A stretch of DNA of 64,000 nucleotides from Bdellovibrionales bacterium (lineage in GTDB: Bacteria; Bdellovibrionota; Bdellovibrionia; Bdellovibrionales; UBA1609). The number at the start of each line of letters is the position of its first letter. Position 1 is the stretch's first letter. The notes under the pieces were generated by a model, which worked only from the letters and a program-made list of their open reading frames with translations, was not told where the DNA came from and searched no databases. Both the position numbers and the translations under genes were made by a program. Location: NCBI GenBank assembly GCA_019695175.1, contig JAIBAM010000001.1:85689-149688 (forward strand), written 5' to 3'. Below, piece by piece: positions 56,008-64,000 of this stretch.

Positions 56008-56220
56008 CGAATCAACACCCGCAAAATTCTTTTTTGCTATCTGGAAAGCTGAAAGATGATTGCGGGAAACCCTATTTAACGAACTTTATTTTACCAAACT
56101 TTTAGAATTTTTTTAAAACCTTTTGAAGTGACAAAAGTGAACAACAAAATCGTTCTTCTCACTTTTTGAGACGATAGTTCAATTCACTCACTTGAAATAT
56201 TAAATTATTACCAAAGTAAT

Positions 56221-57132
56221 TTAAGCAATTTGTGCCTTCTGCAGGCTTGCAATGCGATCTTCAAGAGCCGGGTGGGTTGAGAGTAGCGCGAGAAGCCCAC
56301 CCTTTTTTCTACCTGAGATTTTAAAGGCATTCATATCAGTGTTATCTAAAACCATTTGTGGTCCAGAATTCATTTGCAATCCTTGTAAGCCCTGTAAGGC
56401 AGAAATCATATTTTGCCGGCCCGCAAATTTAGCACCACCCGCATCTGCCCGATATTCTCGATAACGTGAAAAATAAGCCACAACAAACATACCTAAAAAG
56501 CTAAGAAGGACTTCAAAGACAATGGTGGAAATGAAGCGGACCATGTTGCGACGCTGTTCTCCCTCCACTGACTGACTGATTGCGAATGCCGCCAGCCTGG
56601 CAAAAAACATCACAAAAGCGTTGATGACACCCTGTAGCAGGGTCATTGTTACCATATCCCCATTGGCAATATGGGCCACTTCATGACCTAAAACTCCACG
56701 AACTTGGGCTTCATTCATGTTTTGCAAAAGTCCCGTAGATACAGCGACTAAAGACCTATGGCGCGATGGCCCTGTTGCAAAGGCATTCACCTCATCACTT
56801 TGATAAAAACCCACTTGAGGCATGGTAGTCAGCTTTGCTTTTCGAGCCAAATCATAAACAGTATCGACAAGAGCTCTTTGTTCCAAATTTACGGTATGAG
56901 GATCGATAATTTGAACACCCATCATCCACTTGGCCATTATTCTAGAAATAGAAAGTGAAATGAGGGCCCCACCAAAACCCCAAATAAGACACAAAACCGC
57001 TAGAGACTGATAGTTTAAACCCTGAGCCGTCAGATAAGGCTGAATTCCCAGTAAATCCACCACCAAAGAGATGGTTAACACTACCAACAAATTCACCAAA
57101 AAAAAGAAAAAAACTCTTTTTACTATTTGCAT
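56221..57132 (-). CDS. htpX: HtpX membrane zinc metalloprotease
   Basis: Inner-membrane M48B protease for quality control of membrane proteins, 303 aa. Two N-terminal transmembrane helices precede HEVAH at about 150-154 (zinc ligands), and EYRADAGGAKFAG provides the third ligand and the downstream helix. I start at ATG 57132, whose GGAGG lies a few bases upstream; an in-frame GTG at 57144 lies inside that ribosome binding site and is unlikely. Two more hydrophobic stretches follow the active site. Stress control by CpxR or heat is common but not visible here. Confidence 0.94.
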   Translation of the reverse strand: MQIVKRVFFFFLVNLLVVLTISLVVDLLGIQPYLTAQGLNYQSLAVLCLIWGFGGALISLSISRIMAKWMMGVQIIDPHTVNLEQRALVDTVYDLARKAKLTTMPQVGFYQSDEVNAFATGPSRHRSLVAVSTGLLQNMNEAQVRGVLGHEVAHIANGDMVTMTLLQGVINAFVMFFARLAAFAISQSVEGEQRRNMVRFISTIVFEVLLSFLGMFVVAYFSRYREYRADAGGAKFAGRQNMISALQGLQGLQMNSGPQMVLDNTDMNAFKISGRKKGGLLALLSTHPALEDRIASLQKAQIA

Positions 57133-57236
57133 TGTTTCCTCCACGCCGAGCCATGGCGATCTAGGAAATCTGTGGCTTTTATACCAAAAGTCAATTTTTT
57201 ATGATCGAAAACACTGCTCCAACAATCTATGACAAG

Positions 57237-57812
57237 CTAGAACATCGGTTTAGGGTTTTGTACGGCCTGTTTAATGGCATCAGAAACTTTTGCTTTAATG
57301 GCTGTGGGGTCTTCACTTTCCTGGATTTCCAAGCCCACCCTTGATTCCACGCCAGGAGTTGGCATCAATTTATGACCCTGATCCAACATGGAGAGGTGGG
57401 ACTGCATCAAAGCGCGAAGATTGTTTTCAAATTGCATGCGAATTCTTTTTAGTTCTGAAATGTCCTGATAGGTTTTTTTTAGCGAATCCCTTGCATCACG
57501 AACCACCATTTCTGCTTTTTGATTGGCATCATTGATAATAAGACGACTTTCCCTCTCTGAATCCAACTGTATTTTTTCTGCCATTTTTGTAGCCGTAGTG
57601 ATTGTGCTCTTTAGTAAATCATCCCGCTCACGATATTCTGCAATCGTCAATTCTCGCTCACGCACCACTTCTCGTAATGAGTTTCTGTCTCGAATCACAT
57701 TTTCCAACTCATCCGCGATGGAACGCAGAAAATCCATCACCTCGTCAGGATCCAATCCCATAAATTTTCGATTAAATGTTTTATGGGCTATATCAATAGG
57801 TGCAATTCGCAT
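57237..57812 (-). CDS. divIVA: DivIVA-domain protein
   Basis: Curvature-sensing coiled-coil protein, 191 aa, which recruits polar or septal partners. The N-terminal DivIVA domain starts MRIAPIDIAHKTFNRKFMGLDPDEVMDFL, a strong match; a central coiled coil (about 40-150) and an unstructured tail follow. The ATG at 57812 is chosen because GGAGG lies upstream; the ORF opens 15 codons earlier at 57857 without support. DivIVA is best known from Gram-positives but also occurs in Bdellovibrio. Located between glmS and htpX with its own gap on both sides. Confidence 0.9.
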   Translation of the reverse strand: MRIAPIDIAHKTFNRKFMGLDPDEVMDFLRSIADELENVIRDRNSLREVVRERELTIAEYRERDDLLKSTITTATKMAEKIQLDSERESRLIINDANQKAEMVVRDARDSLKKTYQDISELKRIRMQFENNLRALMQSHLSMLDQGHKLMPTPGVESRVGLEIQESEDPTAIKAKVSDAIKQAVQNPKPMF

Positions 57813-57898
57813 GGAATTCCTCCCCCAAAATGCAAGTGTGATTCGGTATTGTGACACCGATTCCTTAGGTTTATTTTAGCAATGGGGCGATAATGAAA

Positions 57899-57922
57899 GC
57901 AAAGTCGGATTTATAACTTTGC
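57899..57922 (-). terminator. weak terminator-like hairpin downstream of glmS
   Basis: GCAAAGT at 57899-57905 pairs with ACTTTGC at 57916-57922 around a ten-base loop. Read on the minus strand it is followed only by TTTCATTAT, so the U tract is weak. Its position 58 bases after the glmS stop fits the end of the glmU-glmS transcript. Confidence 0.4.
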
Positions 57923-57979
57923 GCATTCCAGCCCATGGACTAGTGACTTCACCCACCGAGCAAGAAAAAGCCTCAGTAC

Positions 57980-59827
57980 TTACTCCACTGTAACTGATTT
58001 AGCTAAGTTTCGTGGCTGATCCACATCGTTTCCTAAAGTGACAGCCACATGATAGGCCAACAACTGAAGGGGAATTACTTCCACAAGAGGATAAAGATCC
58101 TGGTATACTTTTGGTAAAGCCAGATAGTGTTCAGATAAAGACTTCAGGTGTTCATTTTCTCCTGTACCCAAAGACACTATTTTGGCGCCTCGGGTTTTTG
58201 CTTCTTCCAAGTTACTGATGGTTTTTTCATAAAGTTCGTCGGAAGCTGCCAACATGATAACGAGCATATCAGAATCAATCAGGGCGAGCGGACCGTGTTT
58301 CATTTCACCTGCCGCATAACCTTCAGCATGGCGATAGGCTAGTTCCTTGAGCTTGAGTGCCCCTTCCAAGGCGATGGGATAGTGGATCCCACGACCCATG
58401 TATAGAAATCCTCTCACTGCAGTCAAAATATGGGCGACCTCAGCAAAAAAACTATCAAAAGCTAGTACCGTTTCCATATGGGAAGGCATTCCAAGAATGG
58501 CTTTGACCGCTTCCTGCTCTTGTTCCGAAGAAAGTTTCATTTTTATCTTAGCTAAAGCGAGTGAGAAAACATAGAGTAACGCCATTGTAGCCGTAAATGC
58601 TTTTGTACTGGCCACGCCAATTTCAACTCCGGCATTCATATACCAGCGACAATGTGCCTCACGATCGATGGAGGAATTAGGTACGTTGCAGATGCTCAAA
58701 ATAGGCCCACCGGATTCCTTAACTAACCTGAGCGCAGCCAAAGTATCTGCGGTTTCACCACTTTGGGAAATAACCAAAGTTAACGTTTTGAGAAAAAGCA
58801 CAGGATTGCGGTAACGAAACTCAGAGGCAATATCCACTTCAACGGGAATGCGCACCTTGCTTTCAATCCAGTATTTTGCAAGCATACCAGCATAATAAGA
58901 AGTTCCACAGGCGACCACTAACACTCGTTCAACCTGAGTTAAATCTATATCCTTAAACGCACCCGTCCAAGACTGCTTTAAAGAATTCAAATTTAAACAA
59001 AATTTTTCTGTATCCAAATGGGGTAAAATGGCATTTGCGACAGCTCTGGGTTGTTCGAAAATTTCTTTAAGCATGTAATGGTCAAAACCGCCCTTTTGAG
59101 CTTGCTCAGAATTCCAGTCAATGGAGGCTGTTTGAAACTCCAAAGTGTGACCTTTTTGATCCAATAATTGAAACTGGCTTTGATGAATATAAGCCACTTG
59201 AAAATCATCTAAATAAACAATTTTATTAGTATAGGGGAGAATCGCTTGCAGATCACTGGCAACAACAAATTCGTCTGTTCCGAAACCAACAATCAGTGGG
59301 GGTCCATTTTTAAACGCCACTAAAGTCTCGGGCTGCTCCTCCCAAACGGTCACAATTGAAAAAGCACCCTTAAGTAAAGGCAAAATTTTAAGAACAGCTT
59401 GTAGCAAATCTTGGGTCGATTTAACTTCATTGTGAATTAAATGAGCGACAAGTTCTGAATCTGTCTCCGACTCAAAGACAGCGCCCCCCTTGAGCAAATT
59501 CAATTTTAATTCAGCATAGTTTTCAATAATTCCATTATGCACAATGCTAATCCCACCCACACAATGGGGATGGGCGTTTCTTTCCGAGGGTTTGCCGTGG
59601 GTTGCCCATCGCGTATGACCAATTCCTAAATGCCCATCAAAGTTTTCATTTTTCAGTTTTTCCACAAGATGAATTAATTTACCTTGTGCTCGTACACGTT
59701 TTAATTTTCCTTGATCCAAAATTGCCACACCAGAACTATCATAACCCCGATATTCCAAGGCTCTTAATCCGCTCACCAAAACATCTTTGGGTTGACGAGG
59801 ACCCAAATAACCAACTATTCCACACAT
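57980..59827 (-). CDS. glmS: glutamine-fructose-6-phosphate aminotransferase (isomerising)
   Basis: Makes glucosamine 6-phosphate from fructose 6-phosphate and glutamine, the entry to UDP-GlcNAc. The 615 residues have an N-terminal glutaminase domain with nucleophilic Cys after Met (MCGIVGY), RALEYRGYDSSG, GHTRWATHG and HNGIIENY, then two SIS domains with CGTSYYAG, SQSGETADT and a C-terminal ending NLAKSVTVE. The gene follows glmU by nine bases, so they are an operon. No glmS riboswitch-ribozyme leader was seen. Confidence 0.96.
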   Translation of the reverse strand: MCGIVGYLGPRQPKDVLVSGLRALEYRGYDSSGVAILDQGKLKRVRAQGKLIHLVEKLKNENFDGHLGIGHTRWATHGKPSERNAHPHCVGGISIVHNGIIENYAELKLNLLKGGAVFESETDSELVAHLIHNEVKSTQDLLQAVLKILPLLKGAFSIVTVWEEQPETLVAFKNGPPLIVGFGTDEFVVASDLQAILPYTNKIVYLDDFQVAYIHQSQFQLLDQKGHTLEFQTASIDWNSEQAQKGGFDHYMLKEIFEQPRAVANAILPHLDTEKFCLNLNSLKQSWTGAFKDIDLTQVERVLVVACGTSYYAGMLAKYWIESKVRIPVEVDIASEFRYRNPVLFLKTLTLVISQSGETADTLAALRLVKESGGPILSICNVPNSSIDREAHCRWYMNAGVEIGVASTKAFTATMALLYVFSLALAKIKMKLSSEQEQEAVKAILGMPSHMETVLAFDSFFAEVAHILTAVRGFLYMGRGIHYPIALEGALKLKELAYRHAEGYAAGEMKHGPLALIDSDMLVIMLAASDELYEKTISNLEEAKTRGAKIVSLGTGENEHLKSLSEHYLALPKVYQDLYPLVEVIPLQLLAYHVAVTLGNDVDQPRNLAKSVTVE

Positions 59828-59836
59828 AGGTACCTC

Positions 59837-61228
59837 TTATTTATTTTCCTCTGATTCTTGATCTGGGGCTTTAGGCACATAATTTTCCTTAATAATTTGT
59901 CGGCCCCGTGCCACAGCCAAACCTCTTACAGGAACATTTTTTGTAATCGTCGAACCTGAGCCAATCACAGCATAATCACCAACAGTCACTGGAGCGATAA
60001 ATTGTGTGTCACTCCCAACAAATACATGGTTGCCGATAGTGGTGACGTATTTTTTATGGTCAACGGCGTAATTACAGGTGATAGTTCCGCATCCAATGTT
60101 GGTGTCTTCCCCTACAATGGCGTCACCTAAATAAGTCAAATGTGAGGCCTTAGATCGAGAACCAAATTTTACCTTTTTTAACTCTACAAAATTGCCAATT
60201 TTACAATCTTCACCCACTTCTGTACCGGGTCTTAAATGTGCGTAAGGTCCGACTTGCGAGCGAAAAGAAATTTTAGATTGCTCAATAGAACTCCCAGCTT
60301 TTATAACCACACCATCTGCGAGAGTGGAGTCATTAATGATCGATTGGGATTCAACTACAACCCTATTCCCTAATTGACTTAATCCCTTTAAGTGCACATT
60401 GGGAAACAACACACTTCCGGAACCTACACGAACTGTAGATTCAACATAAGTGTGATCGGGGTCTATAACCACAACACCCTCATCCATTAAAGCTTTAATT
60501 TTTCTTCGATAAATTTCTTTCCCCACAAGAGCCAACTCCCACTGGGTATTTACCCCCTGGGCCAGGTGTGGAGAAGCTTCAATGGCCTCTACTTTCAAGC
60601 GATTTTCACTGGCAAGAGTCACTAAATCTGTGAGATAGAATTCATTTTGTGAATTTTCTGATTTAACTAAAGGTAAATACTCCTTCAACACTTCAGATCT
60701 GACCGCATAAATTCCCGTGTTAATCTCATTAATTTTTCTTGCTTCATGGCCCGCATCTTTAAACTCAACAATCGCCTTGATTTGCCCCTGATGTCTGACC
60801 ACTCTTCCATAGTGTCCTGGATCATCAACCGTCAGAGTGACCAACGCCAAATCTCCACTGGATTCATAAAAATCTTTTACAATCTTTTTCAAGTCCTGGG
60901 GTTCAATCAATGGATGATCTCCATTTAGGATGACCACAACTCCCTCTAGACTATCAATTTGGGCAGATAAAACGGCATTTGCCGTGCCTTTTTGTTCTTT
61001 TTGTACAAAACAGATGGCTCCCATAGGTTCAACCACTTGACGAACCAAATCTTCATTTTCCCCCACAACCACGCGCACTTCTGTGGCTCCGGCATCTTTC
61101 GCCGTCTGGACGACCCTTTTTATCATGGGAATTCCGGCAACGGGATGCAGGACTTTGGACAGTGGAGATTTCATTCGTGTCCCTTTACCTGCTGCAAGTA
61201 TTATTACTGAAAATGGTGATTTATTCAT
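59837..61228 (-). CDS. glmU: bifunctional GlmU (N-acetylglucosamine-1-phosphate uridyltransferase / glucosamine-1-phosphate acetyltransferase)
   Basis: Makes UDP-GlcNAc, precursor of peptidoglycan, LPS and the UDP-sugar pathways in the 4-27 kb locus. The 463-aa protein has the N-terminal uridyltransferase fold with LAAGKGTRMKSPLSKVLH (key residues L-A-A-G-x-G-T-R-M and K), ILNGDHPL and INEINTGIY, followed by a left-handed beta-helix with hexapeptide repeats and YLGDAIVGEDTNIGCG. It is first in the minus-strand operon with glmS and diverges from the peptidase gene. Both active-site regions look intact. Confidence 0.96.
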   Translation of the reverse strand: MNKSPFSVIILAAGKGTRMKSPLSKVLHPVAGIPMIKRVVQTAKDAGATEVRVVVGENEDLVRQVVEPMGAICFVQKEQKGTANAVLSAQIDSLEGVVVILNGDHPLIEPQDLKKIVKDFYESSGDLALVTLTVDDPGHYGRVVRHQGQIKAIVEFKDAGHEARKINEINTGIYAVRSEVLKEYLPLVKSENSQNEFYLTDLVTLASENRLKVEAIEASPHLAQGVNTQWELALVGKEIYRRKIKALMDEGVVVIDPDHTYVESTVRVGSGSVLFPNVHLKGLSQLGNRVVVESQSIINDSTLADGVVIKAGSSIEQSKISFRSQVGPYAHLRPGTEVGEDCKIGNFVELKKVKFGSRSKASHLTYLGDAIVGEDTNIGCGTITCNYAVDHKKYVTTIGNHVFVGSDTQFIAPVTVGDYAVIGSGSTITKNVPVRGLAVARGRQIIKENYVPKAPDQESEENK

Positions 61229-61281
61229 GCTATGATTTTTGAACTACGGAGTCAAAAACGTCAAGGAAGGACCCTGAACCT

Positions 61282-61956
61282 ATGGAGAAAATTGAACACT
61301 TCCCAAGTTGGGCTACATCAGCACAAAATCGCCCCATAGAAATATTTTGCAGCCTCAAGGAAAATGAATTTCCGATTCTCCTCATTGGCGGAGTCCATGG
61401 GGACGAACCAGAAGGTATTTATCTGGCAAAATCCCTTTTGCGCTGGCTACAGAATTATGATGGCTCCGCTTTAAAGCCGTGGATACTCATTCCGTGCCTT
61501 AATCCAGATGGAGCTCTTACTAACACTCGTGTCAATGGCAACGGCGTGGATTTGAATCGTAATTTTCCTGCACGAAGTTGGTCACCCAACCACACTCAAA
61601 CGCGCTATTTCCCCGGAGTCTTCCCTGGAAGTGAGCCTGAAATCAATGCTCTTGTTAAATTAATTAAAGAACAAAAACCATGGATTATTATCCACTTTCA
61701 CTCTTGGCATCCCAGCATTGTTTGTACAGGAAAACCCGGGTTTAAAATTGCACAGAAATTTGCAAAATACAGTCACTACAAAATTCAAGACACCATTGGA
61801 TATGAAACCCCAGGAAGTCTGAGTCAATTTGGATGGCACGACTTACAAATTCCGGTCATTTGTTTAGAAATTGAAGAACGCTTGGATAAAAAAAAAATAT
61901 GGGATCTGTTTTATCCGGCTTTTAAATCCGTTTTATCCCGCGAGGAATCTTTTTAG
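61282..61956 (+). CDS. M14-family zinc carboxypeptidase, MpaA-like
   Basis: The protein is 224 aa without signal peptide, so cytoplasmic. Zinc ligands are H39 and E42 (GGVHGDE) and the later histidine at 138 or 140 (IIHFHSW), the substrate loop has DLNRNFP at 90-96, and the catalytic Glu is in EIEER (196 or 198). The short length, NPDG and cytoplasmic location fit MpaA, which cleaves the gamma-D-glutamyl-diaminopimelate bond of muropeptides. This fits AmpG in the same window. Other M14 subfamilies are possible. Confidence 0.82.
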   Translation: MEKIEHFPSWATSAQNRPIEIFCSLKENEFPILLIGGVHGDEPEGIYLAKSLLRWLQNYDGSALKPWILIPCLNPDGALTNTRVNGNGVDLNRNFPARSWSPNHTQTRYFPGVFPGSEPEINALVKLIKEQKPWIIIHFHSWHPSIVCTGKPGFKIAQKFAKYSHYKIQDTIGYETPGSLSQFGWHDLQIPVICLEIEERLDKKKIWDLFYPAFKSVLSREESF

Positions 61957-61970
61957 AGGGGTCGTCTATT

Positions 61971-63773
61971 ATGTTAAGACAAGTTTTCCTGGTGAATCCT
62001 CCATCTAATATTGTACTCAACAAACCCACAGATTGGGTGAGTTCTTTTTTCGAAGCTAAGGAGAGACTGGTCCAGCAAAGTTACCCCTGCATCGTCATTT
62101 TTAATGCCCAACAATTGACTGATTCACAATTTCATTTTTTAAATTCTCTCTGCAGCGAAGAAATAAATTCCCAACTTATTCTCATTGGCGATCTAAACGA
62201 ACCTTGGGTTTTCCTACCCAGTGGTAGGCTCCCTTTTAGAATGATAGACAAAACCAAAATTGAGGCATTAGAACAAACGATTGAGGACGCCATCACCCAC
62301 TGGCATTATTTGAAAGTAACAGCAGAAAAATCACTAAAGAAGGCCGAAGGCTCTACTCACAACATCTTGATCCTCAAAGAGATCTCACTAAAATTGCTTC
62401 CCACAAAATCTCTTCATGAAATTGAAACCGTCATCACAAAACATTTGTCCCAGGTGAGTCCTATACTCTCTTGCCATTTTAGAATGAACCAACAATCCTC
62501 TTTGATTGCATCCCATCCCCCACAAATTCATATTGAACCTGTTATCTATAACAATCAAAAACAGGGCAGTCTTTTATTCTGTTTTAAGCATGAGGATGAG
62601 ATCAAAGAGATTCAAAAATCACGACTACTATCCCAAGTGGCTTCTATTGTCTCAAGCCACATTTGTAGAATTTTTAATTTTTTAGAAACCGAGTCTGAAA
62701 AACAAGATTGGCAAGCCACTTTCGATTCCTTCACCGATCCATTGTGTATCACAGATTTGAATTTTAATATTCTCCGTGGCAATAGAAACTATGCCCTTTT
62801 AGCAAAAAAGGAATTGATCAAAATTCAAAAAGAAAACGCCTTGAATTTTTGTTTTGATGAAAATGAAATACAAGATATAAAACAAAAACCTCTGCCCCTA
62901 ACTATATATAAGTCCTTATCGTATAACTCCCAGATTCATTTTTATGAGATTATCATCCAAGAATTTTCCTTTTTTAATAATTCCTCAAAGAGTCTATTTA
63001 TTCATTGGCGTGATTTAACTCTCAATGTCCTGGAGGAAATAATAGGCGCACAAGCAAAACAAAAAGAGGACTGGGGTATTCTCGGCAGCAGCATGGCCCA
63101 TGAACTCAACAATCCGCTCGCAACTCAACTTTCTTTTCTCCATTTAATACAAGCAGAAATTGATAAAAATTCCCCTATAAAACCTCTACTTCAAATGATC
63201 CAAGAAAAATCCAAACAAGCTCAACTAGCCATCGAACAAATCTTAGATTATTCCAGAATGGACAATGCGAAAGCTCCACTTGAAATCCATTCCCTTCAAC
63301 AAATAATAGAGCAGGCCATTGCTATCTTTAAAATGCAGTTCCGTGACCAGAATGTCGAATTTATGTTTTTACAAAAAACGGATCTGGAACTTCCTCTTAA
63401 TAAAAACCAATGGATGCAAAACCTGGGAGAAATTTTCACTTATTTGTTAAGACCCTATCAAAACAATAATCTTCAAGAAGGGATTTTATTTCAAATACAA
63501 ATCAACTCCCAAAACCAATCACCAGAAATTATCATATCTTTAATTTTATCAAATCAAATAATAAATAATAAATGTTTTTCATTTACAGAAACTCAGATAA
63601 TTGACAAAGAATTTGAGAACAATCTTAATTTATTGTTTATTCAAGATTTGATTAAGAAGAACCAAGCTCGTGTGGAATTTTCTTCCCCGTCAGGAGTCGA
63701 GAGCCAGGCAATTATTTCTTTCGTACGTCCAGATTTTCCAACTGGTCTCTCTGTTTTTGACAGGAAAATTTGA
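61971..63773 (+). CDS. sensor histidine kinase with degenerate REC-like, PAS and ATPase domains
   Basis: The protein is 600 aa. The N-terminal 110 residues resemble a receiver fold (QQSYPCIVIFNAQQLTDSQFHFL) but lack the acceptor Asp pattern. A GAF-like region follows, then a PAS domain (FTDPLCITDLNFNILRGNRNYALL) and a dimerisation helix with SSMAHELNNPLA, where H377 is the phosphorylatable His. The expected ATPase N, G1 and G2 boxes are not recognisable: NLGEIFTYLLRP stands where the N box should be. It may be a poor or inactive kinase, or a phosphatase/scaffold. It starts 14 bases after the M14 gene. Confidence 0.78.
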   Translation: MLRQVFLVNPPSNIVLNKPTDWVSSFFEAKERLVQQSYPCIVIFNAQQLTDSQFHFLNSLCSEEINSQLILIGDLNEPWVFLPSGRLPFRMIDKTKIEALEQTIEDAITHWHYLKVTAEKSLKKAEGSTHNILILKEISLKLLPTKSLHEIETVITKHLSQVSPILSCHFRMNQQSSLIASHPPQIHIEPVIYNNQKQGSLLFCFKHEDEIKEIQKSRLLSQVASIVSSHICRIFNFLETESEKQDWQATFDSFTDPLCITDLNFNILRGNRNYALLAKKELIKIQKENALNFCFDENEIQDIKQKPLPLTIYKSLSYNSQIHFYEIIIQEFSFFNNSSKSLFIHWRDLTLNVLEEIIGAQAKQKEDWGILGSSMAHELNNPLATQLSFLHLIQAEIDKNSPIKPLLQMIQEKSKQAQLAIEQILDYSRMDNAKAPLEIHSLQQIIEQAIAIFKMQFRDQNVEFMFLQKTDLELPLNKNQWMQNLGEIFTYLLRPYQNNNLQEGILFQIQINSQNQSPEIIISLILSNQIINNKCFSFTETQIIDKEFENNLNLLFIQDLIKKNQARVEFSSPSGVESQAIISFVRPDFPTGLSVFDRKI

Positions 63774-63983
63774 CAGTGGGATTGACACTTTCATAAAATA
63801 AAAACAGGAGTGACTGACGTAGGATTTTCTACTTAACACCTAGAACTTACAATTTCAATTTTCAACAAAGTGATTGGCACTTGAATCTGTCTTAAAATGT
63901 TTTTTGGAGCTTGAATTTGAAACCTGCATTTGTAAACGAACTCTTTCCATGATGGATAGAGTCCTTGCCAGGGAAGGTTTAAA

Positions 63984-64000
63984 ATGAGTTTGAATCGAAT
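63984..64000 (+). CDS. start of a gene cut by the window edge
   Basis: ATG at 63984 preceded by GGGAAGG (63971-63977) seven bases upstream, followed by SLNR before the sequence ends. Only six codons are visible, so this is tentative. A 12-codon frame beginning at 63951 ends in TGA overlapping this ATG. Confidence 0.3.

Noticed and set aside
63781..63800. TTGACA with TAAAAT-like bases after the sensor kinase
   Set aside because: The apparent -10 is too close to the -35 (about eight bases), so no sigma-70 promoter is called.
1..64000. tRNA, rRNA, CRISPR arrays, insertion sequences and prophage
   Set aside because: By eye I found no cloverleaf with a GGTTCRANNCC-type T arm, no regular repeat-spacer array, no transposase and no phage structural gene. 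A tRNAscan-SE, CRISPRCasFinder and ISfinder run would be needed to exclude them.

Overview
The window is one contiguous, AT-rich bacterial chromosome segment carrying about 60 protein genes and one structured RNA. No tRNA, rRNA, CRISPR array, insertion sequence or prophage was recognised. The gene content is that of a Gram-negative bacterium: lipopolysaccharide and O-antigen genes, a heptose-phosphate kinase and an AmpG-type muropeptide importer. It also has MglA, DivIVA, PilZ and GGDEF proteins and a tricorn-type protease. That mixture, with gliding-type MglA polarity GTPase and DivIVA in a Gram-negative, suggests the former delta-proteobacteria, most likely Bdellovibrionota (Bdellovibrio/Bacteriovorax-like). 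This placement is an inference from gene families, not from a marker gene.

Layout. Positions 1-4.2 kb hold a nucleoside salvage pair (purine and pyrimidine nucleoside phosphorylases), acylphosphatase and two small glycine-rich membrane proteins. Positions 4.3-27.4 kb hold a large surface-polysaccharide (O-antigen-like) locus. It contains a Wzy/ligase-like protein, a GT-C-type glycosyltransferase, an AlgJ/AlgI-like O-acetylation pair (the MBOAT gene is frameshifted at a run of eight A), GDP-mannose 4,6-dehydratase, the Wzx flippase, an FkbM-like methyltransferase, a GT2, a second Gmd-like dehydratase, a sugar C-methyltransferase, a WbsX-like protein, a WbuB-like GT4, FnlA-like and FnlC-like UDP-GlcNAc enzymes, an AGE-family isomerase, ManC, a GT9 and a WbpE-like aminotransferase. 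Together these supply GDP-mannose and UDP-GlcNAc derived deoxysugars, assemble a repeat unit, flip it, polymerise it and O-acetylate it. Several pathway steps (phosphomannomutase, FnlB, WbpA/B/D) are not in the window.

Positions 27.5-31.3 kb hold Dps and then a minus-strand operon gdhA-pyrD-mutT-elbB. Positions 31.5-38.9 kb form a plus-strand run: heptose-7-P kinase, rlmN, a PfkB kinase, a coiled-coil protein, a diguanylate cyclase with an intact inhibitory site, a metallophosphoesterase and pgi, the last four very tightly packed. At 39.1 kb there is a convincing small SRP RNA with its own promoter and terminator, followed by dnaX-ybaB-recR, then mglA, an Sfp-like phosphopantetheinyl transferase and a PilZ protein.

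Positions 43.8-64 kb are mixed housekeeping and envelope genes: a DUF883/YqjE-like pair, a eukaryotic-type citrate synthase overlapping a Pif1-like helicase, GST with a terminator-like leader, ampG, a PmtA-like methyltransferase converging on an Rsm22-like gene, a tricorn protease, htpX, divIVA, the glmU-glmS operon, an MpaA-like peptidase and a hybrid-looking sensor kinase with a degenerate ATPase domain. The strongest leads for novelty are the poly-A frameshift in the MBOAT gene, the paired Gmd paralogues with a C-methyltransferase, the degenerate sensor kinase, the eukaryotic-type citrate synthase and the unexplained leader upstream of gst.
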